DNA of 64,000 bases from Verticillium longisporum (lineage: Eukaryota; Ascomycota; Sordariomycetes; Glomerellales; Plectosphaerellaceae), in contig JAETXT010000015.1 in the NCBI GenBank assembly GCA_019188255.1, positions 1,054,001 through 1,118,000 of the forward strand. Direction: 5' to 3'. The number at the start of each line of letters is the position of its first letter. Position 1 is the stretch's first letter. The notes beneath the pieces were generated by a model. That model was not told where the DNA came from and ran no database searches. It was given only the letters and a program-made list of their open reading frames with translations. Shown here piece after piece: positions 13,701 through 25,019 of this stretch. The translations under genes were made by a program, and so were the position numbers.

Positions 13701-14794
13701 CCCGGAGACTCGGTAGCGGTGTTGGCCCGCAGCACCCTCCTGGTCCTGTACCTGGTCTCCTCCCAAGCGAGAACCCAACTGTTGACGAGCGATGTGCTCG
13801 AAATTTTGATGAGCACCAAAGATTTCCGGACACTACCGAGACAGGGGTTCCGTTTTTCGGGAGACTGGACATGGGCAGGGTTCCGGCAACCGCGTCAGCT
13901 GTCAAGGGGTCCGGGTCAGCCCATCAGATTTGAGATGGGGGGGGGCTGATGGACAGATTGTCATGGCTGGAGTTTGGAGCAGAGAGGCGTGTCAAGCGAG
14001 CACGATAAAGTGAGCTCGGCCCTTGGGCAAGCGCGGGATGGAGGCGTGCCCATGCAGGAATCCCCCCGGGCGTCTCTTGATAGTTGGGTGGGAGTTGGGT
14101 GGGAGTCGGTGGGGAGAAGCAGGGTCTCTCGGTCGTGTGGCGATCTGCGATGGCGGTGATCAAGACTGAAGGTCGGTCATCTCGTAAGGTAGTAGTAGTA
14201 GTAAGACGTAGGCTGTTCTTCGCGTGGCGGCTTTGGTGCTGATGGGGGTCGACCCATCAGAGAAGACGTTCGACTACCTACCACCACCATGTTGAAGTCA
14301 GTGAGACTAATTTCATGAGGGTTGCAGTCGAGAGTCGAGGGAAACGATGAAAGAGGCAGATCCCGGCCAGACCCCCAGCCTCAAGGTAAAACAGCCGCGA
14401 TCATGATCCTTTGGGACATACTATGTACCTATGTTGTTCGTCATTCCAGACGAAGCGATCAGCTCACGAATTCTACCACATTGATGCAGACATCTTCACA
14501 TCCCTTACCAGGACTAGCACCCTGGCTGCTCTACCGAGCCAGTGCCAGCCATTTTCCAGCACCGCCGTCATCGACAGGCGAGGCTTGTTCGTGTCAGAAC
14601 ACCAGGTACACGCACATACATAGTATGTATCAGTTGTTGGTAAGCTGGGAAGGGACCATCGGCATATGACTCTAATATAGCCCAGTTTACCCTGCGCCAT
14701 TCGTGCGTTGTCAATGTCAATATAGGGCGGAATGATGGCCTGGCCTGAGTGAACCTCGCATATGGGCGGGCCATCTGTGCGCCCGTCCGAGTCA
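10744..14794. other. Gene-poor region of about 4 kb
   Basis: I see no reading frame with fungal codon bias or recognisable protein motifs. The left end must hold the nitronate monooxygenase promoter. It contains a tandem repeat at 11385-11450 and scattered short frames typical of non-coding GC-rich DNA. Confidence 0.5.
11385..11450. repeat. Simple tandem repeat, CAGG then ACAGGCCG units
   Basis: About four copies of CAGG pass into several copies of an 8-base unit (ACAGGCCG and variants). It lies in non-coding DNA. Confidence 0.85.
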
Positions 14795-15374
14795 TTATTG
14801 AAAGATGAAGTGCTCAGGCCCTTTGTATGCTTTGTCCATATTGTCGTTGACGAAGACGAAGTCGTGGAAGCACAGCGTAGCATCCGTGTATGCCATTCTG
14901 CTTTGGCTTTTGCCAAGCGGCTCCGGATATCCCACTCACCCTCGATACCACGGCTTCACAGTCTAGCCTTGAGGGCGTGAAGATTTAGGGTTCGATGATT
15001 GCGTAAAGGGTAAGAGGAAAGTTCGGGTAGGCCTTTATCCGCTTGATGTTCTCTGATCCAACATCAATCACGGCGGCAGTGCCTTTGGAGAAACTCTTGG
15101 ATACCTTGCTTCGGTACCGCTCGCCTGCTACAGCGGTATATTGAACCGCTGACAGCAGTTTGCTCTCGAACGGCATTCTGAGCCGCGTGGGCGGCCTATT
15201 GCGAGGGCGGAACGAAGTGACAGTTGCTGCATCGAACTCGGTGGACGGGGCCGCCTCTTTGCATCGGAGATGCAAAGTGCGAGCTTTTCGTAATGTGCGT
15301 TTTGGCTTTTAGATTAGGGTGCCCATGCTCACACCGGACGAGCCAGACATGGCAATGCGTTGCTCTGACTGCAT
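14795..15374 (-). pseudogene. Guanylate-kinase-like gene, damaged
   Basis: The minus strand encodes most of a GMP kinase-like fold in broken frames. From 15374 a frame gives an ATG and a P-loop-like GSSGVSMGTLI, with Met where the catalytic Lys is expected. A separate frame (15275-14988) carries VQYTAVAGERYRS, then GTAAVIDVGSENIKRI, matching the family's core strand and helix, and ends at YAIIEP. After a one-base loss at 14988-14990 come NLHALKARL, an in-frame TGA at 14956-14958, and SRGIEGEWDIRSRLAKAKAEW. A second loss near 14893-14894 leads into FVFVNDNMDKAYKGPEHF and TAA at 14795. These pieces follow guanylate kinase order. An intron at 15284-15334 may join the first two parts. With an altered P-loop, a nonsense codon and two indels it is probably a relic paralogue, though some breaks may be sequencing errors. 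Confidence 0.65.
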
Positions 15375-18300
15375 ACCTGCATGTGGTGACCTGTTGAAGT
15401 CAAGAGAGGCGGCCGTTTTGAGGCTGACTTCTACGGACTAAGGTAGGCGACAAGCTGACCACACATGGCACGACACAACCACGATGCCAAGAAGAAATTG
15501 GCGACCGACGGTATGTTGAACTCGAGACGAGCTCAATATCGAGTGGTCCTGGTGGGGATGTTGTCAACAAAAGAAAATGAGTGACTTGGTGCGCAACAGT
15601 GGAGGGGTTTTGGATGCTGCGCCGCCTACCTGCCTTACATTATGACATGCCGTCACTACCTACCTACCTTGCCTGAGGTACCTACCTACAGACCTAGGAA
15701 CACATGGGGAAGTCACATTCGAGCATCCCAAGACGCAACCCGTGAATACACGCAACCCAAAGGGGTTTTACCCTGGGCAGGTAGGAAGGATATACATGGT
15801 GGTGCTTGCCTTGGTAGATGCCTGGCCAAAGCAAATTGATGATTCAGAAAGTGCTCACCATAAGCCTGGCAAGCGCGGCTCGTGTTGGATGCCAGTCTGT
15901 GTACCTAGTTAGCTACCTACCCAATTGCTCAGACACGTTGATTGGAATTCTAGGTACCGGGCATGTTACGGAAGGTTGGTTTGGTTCTTACTGGGATTTC
16001 CCCGGACACGGCGGGCGAGATGAAGTTGGATGATCCCTAAAGCAGCATGACTTCCCCCCACCCAGCCAGTACCTTGTACGTACTGTACCTCTTGAGGTAG
16101 GGGCCTCTCCCCTCTACCAAACAGCCCCAGCAGCAGGTACATTATACACTGTACAGGGGATCCTTCACCGGTCTCTGGGAGTTTCCAGGGCCAGAAAGAG
16201 CTGCCCAGCCCCCCCCTCTCACCCCTGGCACCTTCACCTCCAGTTTTTTTTTTCTTTACCTGGCTGGTCCTGCAATACAACCACCACATGCCTTGCCTCA
16301 GCTGCTGCACGGGGCTGACTGGGGGCTTGCCTCCGTACGTCGCTGTCACTGGTCGATTCATGTTGTCTCTCTCCTCTCTTCATGGCGTCCACCTCTTGAT
16401 CTCCTCCGTCCCATCGTCGAGCTTGAGTTTTAGTGCTTGAGGAAATCCGTAACGGAACAGCGGACGACCGAAGCCTCTCCCGGGTTTCTACCCTCCCCTG
16501 CCTACCTTCTCCAGCTTCAGCACGAGCTCCCAACCTCCTTCGATCTCCCACACTAGCCGCACCCTTGGCGCGCCATCCCCTACCTGACTTTGCCTTACAA
16601 GTACCTCACCTCACCTTACCTTACCTAAAGATAGCTCAGGCAAGGTAGGGTAGGTACAAGTAGGTAGCTAAGCCGGGTAGGTGGTTAGCTCACGTCTGAA
16701 CCACGTTGCCTGCGTCTGAGCGTTCCACCCCGGGGAAGCCAGCAGCAGCTTCCGGCCACCAGTCAACCAAAAGGCAACCCGGTCGACAGCCTCGATCACT
16801 GACCACCTCATTTGGTTTGCGGGAGCTTCCAAACAAGTCACAAACCCTGCGCGAAAAAGCCTTTGAATGCCATCATCATGCTTCGAAACCGGCCACGGCC
16901 GCGACCCGACAAGCCCCCCCCTTCCAGCTCAACAAGCTGTGACAGCCTTGCTTTCCCGCGCCTCGTCATAACATGGCCTTGCAACTCAGTTTTCACTTTC
17001 CCTCTAGCCCTACCACGACGATGCTGCCCGATTCGACACACCCTCTTTCTGCACCTTTCTCATCGAACAACGTGGCTCCTCGAGCTGGCCTAGATTGTGC
17101 CAGATAACCCCGGGAACCATCGATCCGAACGCTGCGGGAAACGACCCCGAGCTGACAAGGCCGAACTCGATGAAGCCCAAGTTGCGCCTCGAGCCTTTGA
17201 CCGAGCAGATTGTCAGTCGCCTTGTTCAACAGACACACCAGGCAGGTCCACGTCCAGGTCAGAGATGCTAGTTCACCACCGCGACCCCACTCACCCTGGC
17301 AACCTCTGTCGTTCGTTCCACTCACCCCCCCCTGCCTATCCGGAGACTTGTCTTTGCCTTTGAGGTGATATCGCCTCGCTTGCCTCGCCTACTGGGCCAG
17401 GTCAATGCGATTGTACCTTTGCGCCGTTGTTTCTGAGGGCGCCTTTCCTCAGTGATTGACAACGGGCACCAGTCTTGTCTGCCGCCCGGTAGAGCCGCGC
17501 CCCGTCCCTCGCAACTGTTCGCATCTTCATTCGGACGCTCTATCTTCACCGTTCCGTGTCGACCGTTCCATGTGGACCGTTTGCTGCGTTGACACGGCGT
17601 CGGTTTTTGGTCTGGCCAGGAGCAGTTTGCTTGCTTGCTTCTTTGGGCCCCCATGCCATCGTCATCTTGGCCTTCAAGTCTTGCTCAACACGCACTACGA
17701 CATCTGCCCTTACTTCGCGGTTCCAGAACGAACCCCTCTCCCCTACTGACTGTCTCTCTCTCAACAGCTCCTGCCACACAGGTCGGCCTTTTTACCACCC
17801 CAGCATCCATCCATCCATGCCCTCCTCCTCCCCCTTCCGATTTCCAAAGTGGTTGCCGTACATCATACGTCGTGCATGTTCGCGCTTCACAAGCTTGTGC
17901 CTTTCCCAATCACTTGGCTCTCCCCTGCGATGGGTCGGCAGAGGAGCATCCCACACCACTCTCCGTCGGGGTACAGTGAGTGACCAGTGGCATGTAACCC
18001 CGGATCAGCTGCAATCGGCATCATGCAGTGTGCCCTGGGCCACTCCAGGCTCCGTTCCCCGGCGGCCCACGAAAGACGTGACTTGGGTCCAGTCTCGCCG
18101 CTTGTCAAATCATTCTCACGCCCATTCCACCTCTGCAGAAGAAGCCCCCCTCCCGACACACAGGAAGAGACACACCTAGGGGGGAGGGGGGGCCGAGCAA
18201 GGAGCTTGAGGGGGGCTCTTCGGTCCAAAGTTTGCTAGGTCATTTGGAGAATGCCTGTCAACAAACGTTGAAGTGAAGGCCTGTGTCATCGCCCATTCAT

Positions 18301-19409
18301 CACGTTCTTCTCTCTCTCTCTCTCTCACACTGTTGTCCCACCATGCCTGGTAGAACCCCCCCTGCACCCACCCCCCTGGAACCCGTGCGCGCGCGCGCGG
18401 GGGCGAGCACCTCAGCACCTCAGTTGTCACTTGGCCAGCCAGTTGCCTTTACAAGGTGCCTGCTTGCGCCTCTGATGCCGGCGCTGGAGCTGGTAGTTCG
18501 AGAAGAGAGAAAAAGCAATGACAATAAAAAAAAAACACTGGATAGCCAAGGCTACGAGGACCACCACCCAGGCATCCACACACCATGGGCCCGGACCAGG
18601 CCACGGACCAGACCACATTGGATAGGCACGAAGGCACGCACGCACACACGCAGTCGCACCCAATCCACACACCCCTCGCCCGCCATTCTGCATCTCCATC
18701 CCCATCCTTCTTCATACGGGAGAAACTCTGCATACGTACCTGACGCTATAGGCTTCCTTTCCACTTTGGCCTTGCCAGAGGTACCTTCTGGGCCCCGACA
18801 GGGGGTGTGTGCAAAAAGAAACACGGGTGGACAGACAGAGGTCAGGACTGGCAAAACGGCGACGCCCAAGCCGACGGCACCTTGCCTTACCTTACCATGC
18901 TGCAACATCTTACTTCCTCTTCCTCTTCTCTTCCCTTCCGTCATTTTTTTTTACCTCTTTTTCACATTTCTGCCCTCTTCTCCCTTCCTCTTCCATACCT
19001 CTGATGCAGCATGCCGTGCCTTGGGTGCCAGCGTGAATAACCCTTCCCGCGCAAACACGTACCTTTGGCCATCGTCCCTTGGGCTCCAATCTTCTACATC
19101 CACCTCACTCTGCTTCCTGCCCCTCGCCTCGACGACAGCTCGTCCGTATATGCCACAGGATTGTTTCCTCCAGCCCAATGACAACTGTCCCTCTTCCTTT
19201 CACTGCTCGCCTTGATCAAGTATAAGAGAGACAGAAGCCGACCACAATCTCGCTTCCCAATTCTTGAGACTCGACATCTTTCGTCTTAGTCTCGTCACCA
19301 GATCCACCATCCTGTCCTGTCGACTCTGTACCATTCCCCACCAGCATCGCTTGCTCAGATTGAGACGTACTTGAGGGAACACCCCTACGGTCCATTCAAC
19401 ACACACGTC
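15375..19409. other. Gene-poor region; right part probable long promoter and leader of the dsRNA-binding gene
   Basis: No coding sequence is recognised. From about 16.3 to 19.4 kb the plus strand is strongly pyrimidine-rich (long CT and CCT runs, for example 18309-18326), as in fungal leaders. Clusters of TAGGTA/TACCTA words occur at 15651-15695, 15903-15920, 16080-16100 and 16596-16690. Confidence 0.5.
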
Positions 19410-19837
19410 ATGTCGACTTCGTCATATAACAGCCCATGCGGCCCCTGGCAGGATCGCTTGGAAGGTACGCCCGTCCCCGTTGTCGACCCATCACTTTGCC
19501 TTTTCCAAGTCAAGCGCTGATCAAGAACTGGTAGATGCTTGTCGCGAGGCAAATATCATGCCGCCTGTATTCCAAATCGTGTCTGATCGCCGTGGTAAGG
19601 ACCAACTGCACACCTGAATAGCTTGAGGATGCCCGTTGCTAATGACCCATGCCGCAACCAGGAGGGCGTACTGCCTGGTCCAGCAGAGTGACAGTTCACG
19701 GGCGAACCCATTCGGCAAGATTCTGGTACGACGGCAAGAACCTGAACAACGCAAAGGAAGATGCTGCTGAACTGGCCCTCAACTACCTGACGACCTCGAA
19801 TCCCAGCTCGCCATCCACCAGCCGCGGGAGTTGGTAG
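19410..19837 (+). CDS. Small stand-alone double-stranded-RNA-binding domain protein
   Basis: A 96-residue protein that is essentially one dsRBD. The model is join(19410..19464, 19535..19594, 19662..19837). Introns 19465-19534 and 19595-19661 have GTACGC and GTAAGG donors, and the exon phases match. The fold order is visible: helix 1 in WQDRLEDACREANIMPP, the strand PVFQIVSDRRG, then SSRVTVHG and ARFWYDGKN, and helix 2 in AKEDAAELALNYL. The canonical KKxAK at the start of helix 2 is LNNAK here, so two of the three RNA-contacting lysines are missing. Binding may be weaker, or the domain may act in protein contacts. No catalytic domain is attached. Its role is unknown; RNA silencing or dsRNA metabolism is only a guess. 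Confidence 0.85.
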
Positions 19838-21879
19838 GAGACGGAAAGCTCGCAGATGCCATGACGAAATCCATACGACCAGCGTCGAGGCCAGTCTGGC
19901 GCCATTTCTTTTGGTGTCGCAAACATTTCTCGATATTTCCCTGACGACGCAACACTGTATGATACTTCTGGAGTTGGGGAATTTGGGGTTATACTAGCCG
20001 TCGCCACACGGCATACAAAAAAGGGAACACACGGAAACGGCGCACCACCAAACACGATGCTCTTTTTTTATTCTTGGTTCTCGGACGGCAAGTTTGTGTG
20101 GAGGATATTTACCACAGGCAGTCAAGAATGCAGCGCGTTGGCAGACGCAAGGCATCCATGATTTTGTCTCTGCACTGGTGCCGATGGGAGGATCTCATGC
20201 CAGTTTTGGCCTCGGCCTTCCGTCTCTTCCTGCACATTGGTGGTTTCGCCACGAACACCCGTTGCAGAGGACTCGCACACACGATACACGGAGCCAGGCC
20301 ATGCCTTCCACCATGCCTGCCAAGCGTGCAACAGAAGGGAGGGCAGTTTTGTTTTACTAGGGGCAACCCAGTCTGCTCTCGGGTTTTTCTTATTTCTTTT
20401 CTTTGTCTCTTCCAGCTCGGGCGAATCATGAGGGGGAAGACAGGCAGAGGGAATTTGGCGGTGTTTTTGACAAAGGTCCACCAGCCATATCACATGGGGT
20501 AAAGAAATGTCCGGGAAGAAACAGGAAAGCTAGGAATAAGAACGGACGGGTTTCCCTTCGCAACTTACTGGCCTCACTAGCTCAGCATCAGATAGTCAGT
20601 GAAAGCCCCCTCCCCTTCCCAGGCACGGGGGCGCATGTTTTCTTTTGCTGCTGCGGCTCCCCATCTCGAATTCGATTTGGGGGGACGTACCTTGTTGCCT
20701 TGCCGCAATCGTGATCATGGGGCGTGTTGTCTCAACTGATGCAGGATCGGAAGTATATCTGTGATCCCAGATGCCGGTTGGGCCACCCGACAGAAGACGT
20801 CGTGGGCTGCTGAAGTGAGAGGCTTGAGAGAATTAGGAACCCGCCAAAGGTGTAACGTTCCGGGCTCCGTCCCACTCCTCCCTTCCTCCCTTCTCGGCAG
20901 GACCAGGATCCTTTGACCCATCGAATGCACAGGATGCCCGATGTTTTGTTTCCCGTCGTGGTTCCAAGGTTGTGGCGAAAGAGAACAACGGCCCCCTCCG
21001 TCACTCGACGTGGTTTAAACCGCCCGCTTGGAAGGGGAATGCGCCCGCCCCATGCGGGGGTTTTTTCTCTCTCTTGTTGACCGGTCTCCAAGACGGAAGG
21101 TCGTTTGGGATGGTTCAATGGGCACCGGTCAGCATGACACCCCATGATATGCCCACACTCCGAATGGCATGTCGAAGGAAGGGGGGGGAAGGGCCTCCAA
21201 GAGGGAAAAGGGAAAAGCTGTGGTCAGGTGGACTCTTTCGGAAGAGCCGCTGGATGCCACCCGCGGGATGGGCTTGCTCGGCAGCTGTTTTTATCGAAGC
21301 AAACCCCCGCCTCGCCTTTCTGCCCTAAACCCCCTCACCCCCCCGGACATTGCATAAGGTACCTCCGGTGCCATCTGTTGCGGCGTGCTGGTTGACCAGA
21401 AGGGGGAGGAGAGGGGTTGCCGTGGGGTGTGAACTGGTGTGGTGTGATGGCATCATCGCGTCATGATGGATGCTGATGACTTGCGTTGAGCTGTCAAGTG
21501 AAAGCCGTCAACAAGCATGGTTCCCTAATGCCACCCGGTTTGTAGTTCGCAGAACGTGGTAGAGAGTCAATTCCCCCTTTGCTCCTCGGTGCGTGGATGA
21601 GAGAGGATGGTGTGCCACATTTCCAAGCACGTGACACAGCTTGTCAAGCCACAGGAGGGACCCACACCCCTGCCTTTTGGCGTTGGCTCACGGGACGATC
21701 CGCGCGACGTTCAATAATTTTGCGAGCAAGCCTCACGAGCGGACGTACTGGCGAACCACTTTCTTCGAAGTCTACCTCCAGCCAGTCCAGTTCCCATCAG
21801 CTCCCCCGGTGACGACACGGTGCTGGAGACAACCTACTCCTGGCCTTCGAAAGCGAAACTCGAGAACCGCCTGTTGATC
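19838..21879. other. Intergenic, 2 kb, no gene seen
   Basis: The left part should be the 3' UTR of the dsRNA-binding gene and the right part the RSM7 promoter. Open frames here lack codon bias and recognisable motifs. Confidence 0.5.
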
Positions 21880-23258
21880 ATGTCGTTACGCCCGACCCTT
21901 CGCGCCGCCAGCAGGGCGCTGGCGATACGATCGAGGCCGGCGCTGCCCAGGCACGAGGCCCTCGGATGGTCCCTTGCGAAACGACGATATGCCGACGACG
22001 CGGTGCAGAAGAACACGTCGAAGCCGGTGGATGCCGCGGCTGTGCGGAGGATTAAGGAGGACCTCGATGAGGAGGCGGTGATGGACCAGCTGGAGGCCGC
22101 ATTGGCGAACCTGCCGAAAGAACAACCGAGACGCAAGGCGAGGAAGGGAACGGACGAGGTAAGGAACCCCGGATACAGACCTCGTTGCACTCTCCAGGCG
22201 GCCGCCAATTGGCGGAGAAGGAAAAAAAAGAAGGAGAACGCTCGGGGAGCAGCTTGTGGCTGACTTGCAGTAGATGCAGCAGGATGCCCTGGCCGAGGAG
22301 GCTGCGGCCGACGACTCGGGCATCACGGTCGAGCAGGCGGCGCGGGAGCTCGAGGAGGCGGCCAAGGCCAACGCCGGGCCCGGCATGAAGGACGGCCTGA
22401 CGCCGAGCCAGATGGAGCACCTGTACCGCGAGGGCTCGATCCCGCCCACCGTGTCCGACGGCGACGCCCAGCGTGATCTCGAGGTGCTCGCGTCCGGCGG
22501 CCTGCTGGCCGACTCGGCGGCCGCCGACGTGCTCGGCACCGACGAGAAGGGCCGGTCCTACAAGTACCCGCTGCCCGCGCCCCTGCCGGAGAACAGCAAG
22601 CTGCAAGCCCGGTATCACCCTGTGCTGGAGCAGCTGACGAACGTCATGATGAGGCACGGCAAGAAGAGCGTCGCGCAAAGGGTAAGTCCTTCCCCCCCCA
22701 GCACAACAAGCCGAGCTATAAGCCGAGCTACAAGGGGCACATGAATATTTGACAAAAACAAAAAAGACATGTCACTAACGCGTGCACCCTCCTCCGCAGA
22801 ACATGGCCATGATCCTCAACTACCTCCGCACGGCGCCGGCCCCGATCCTCAGCACCAAGAACCCCCTCATGGCGGGCCACCCGCCGGCCTCGCACTTGCC
22901 CTTCAACCCCGTCATGTACCTGACCATCGTCATTGACAGCGTGGCGCCCCTCGTCAAGGTCCGGTACATCCCCGGCGCCGCGGGCGGCGGCCGCCCCCTC
23001 GAGATGCCCGGCCCGCTCGCCGTGCGGCAGCGCCGCCGCATGGCGTTCCAGTGGATCCTCGACGCCGTCGCCAAGAAGAGGTCGACGGGCAGCGGCCGGA
23101 CGCAGCCCGCGCACCGCATCGCCAACGAGATCATCGCCATTGCCGAGGGTCGGTCCGGCGTCTGGGAGAAGCGGATCGCCGTGCACAAGCTCGCCACGGC
23201 GACGCGAGCCAACCTGGGGGCGCAATTGGTCAAGAACATAGTCGGTAGGAAGTTCTGA
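21880..23258 (+). CDS. RSM7: Mitochondrial small-subunit ribosomal protein uS7m
   Basis: Component of the mitochondrial 37S subunit that binds the 3' domain of the small rRNA. The model is join(21880..22158, 22274..22681, 22800..23258), 381 residues with no frameshift. The N-terminus (MSLRPTLRAASRALAIRSRP) is an Arg/Ser/Ala-rich, acid-free mitochondrial targeting sequence. A low-complexity acidic segment follows, and the S7 domain occupies the second half: VLEQLTNVMMRHGKKSVAQR, then NPVMYLTIVIDSVAPLV, VRQRRRMAFQWILDA and AHRIANEIIAIAEG. The first acceptor must be the TAG at 22271-22273, because the CAG three bases earlier would put a stop in frame. All introns fall in phase 0. Confidence 0.95.
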
Positions 23259-25019
23259 GGGAGTTTTCTCTCTGCCGAGAGGAGGGAAGGCTGCATGGGG
23301 CGGAAGCCGTGGGGGGCCGCTGGCGAGCCGGCCGGCTCTGGGGCTGGCCGTTGTAACAAAATGTTTCCGTGTATCTGTTGTACTATACCGGCTGTACAGA
23401 TGGGCTTCCAATGATGAGAAGCGTGTGCCATGTCACTTCGGGTTCGTGTAGTTTGGTGATAAACGACGTGCCTAGATGGTACGCTCCCTTGCCCTTCGGT
23501 GGCGGGTTTGCCCAGAGAAGGTGGGAGCAGGCTACTAACTTCAGCATGCTATGTTATTTGTAGCCATTGGCTAGGGGCCTCCTGGTTTGCCAGAGCACTG
23601 AAGCGACACTTCATCCGCCAACTTTGGTGACTAGACTGTTGCCGTATTGGCTCAATCCGTCTTTCATCGCCTCAACAGCATGCCATCTCCATTTCACATT
23701 CACGGCGTCCCCGCTGCTCCATGGTGCAGCCGATGTGATGCTATCTATTTTGCACGTCTGAGTAGTCCATGCTGCCTGGGAGTCAGGGTGCTAGGCGGGG
23801 CGTGTGACGGCCACTCTCCGGCGCATCCGTGGGCGACTTGCAGCGCAGGGGCGTAGACTGATGTCCAAGGCCGACGAGACCCGTCCTAGACAGAGCACGT
23901 ATAAAGAAATGCGAGAGAACGGAGCCGTGCAAATATTGCAGGCAACTCTCATGGGAACGCGGTGAACCTCTGCTATGGCAGAACGTCAAGTCGCCCATGT
24001 CCAGAGCTTAAGGAAATGATTCAGTGTATAGCATTGGACAAAGTTGTGTCAGATTGCTGCGTACTTACGATTGGCTGTGTTTATCCTGACAAGCGCCAAC
24101 GATGAGGAGCCCGGCGACTGTTGAGCATTTTTTGGTGTGCCAAATCCTTGGGTCAGGACACCATCCTTTTCATGACACCATACACGTAGCCACCAATTCA
24201 TGCCTGAATAGTTAAAATCGGATTGGTAAAGGTAGATGGCATTCCTATCATGAGGAGCCATCGTAAACACGACGGGCACTTCCCGGCAGCCACGATCATG
24301 CAGCTTCGTGACATTTTGGCTCCTGAGCATGCCCCGACGCTTCGCAGGACCTCGAGTGGGCCACAATGTGTCAATGCGTTCGATCTCTTCGTTCCGACGG
24401 GATCCAGACCTGGAGCCAAGCCTTGTCACGACGCCTCCAAGTCATGGCCGGACGTGTCGGCTCACCGTGGCATGCCGGCAGCGATGTCGGCCTCGCCTCG
24501 CATTTTGTTCCTGGCATGAGCAGCCGGGGCTAGTGCAGGTCCGAGAGGGGGCGTTCTTCGTCACGAGAAGCGCGCTATTGGATCGCTCCTCATGGCATGC
24601 CCCGGCAGCCCCTCTGGGTCGGGGTCCTGATGAAATTTTATCAGATGATCTGATAAGATTAGATGCATCGCGGCAAGTTAATTGGTGGTCTGGTACATGG
24701 GTATCCACCCAGTTCACGATGCCCTGGCTGTCTTGGCAATCAGATAACTCAGTCTCTAGATATGCATACCGTCGGCCGAATGGCCAAGTTCTACGAGTCG
24801 GCGGCCTTGGCTCTCTTCGCGTGGCAACTTGAGCCGGGCTGGCCTTGCAAGGCCTGAATCTCTGGTGCAGCCATATAATCCCTCGCCCTACCCAAGTGGT
24901 TTACAAAGGTTCTGCTGCCCTCTATCCTCTCGCTCGCTACGTTGTCTGCTTTGGCGCGCTTCTGATCCTGGATTGTGTTCTCTCGTTCCTTCGTTCACTA
25001 AACCCCATACCCAGTCAGG
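23259..25019. other. Intergenic, 1.76 kb, promoter of the cell-wall protein gene at right
   Basis: No gene is recognised. A lower-GC stretch near 24.0-24.8 kb contains GATA-type sites (24638-24656 and 24742-24747). A minus-strand frame at 24049-24429 has no support beyond being open. Confidence 0.5.
24638..24656. promoter_or_regulatory. Inverted pair of GATA-factor sites, TTATCAGATGATCTGATAA
   Basis: Two copies of ATCTGATAA face each other across a single G, about 365-380 bases upstream of the cell-wall protein ATG. Each half matches ATCWGATAA, the known high-affinity site of fungal iron-responsive GATA repressors (SreA/Urbs1 type), and also the general HGATAR core used by nitrogen regulators. 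A further AGATAA lies at 24742-24747. Function is inferred from the sequence only. Confidence 0.55.

Noticed and set aside
18283..19215. 310-codon plus-strand frame upstream of the dsRNA-binding gene
   Set aside because: Pro/Ser/His/Leu-rich product of a CT-rich leader; no domain.
24049..24429. 126-codon minus-strand frame upstream of the cell-wall protein
   Set aside because: No codon bias and no recognisable family.
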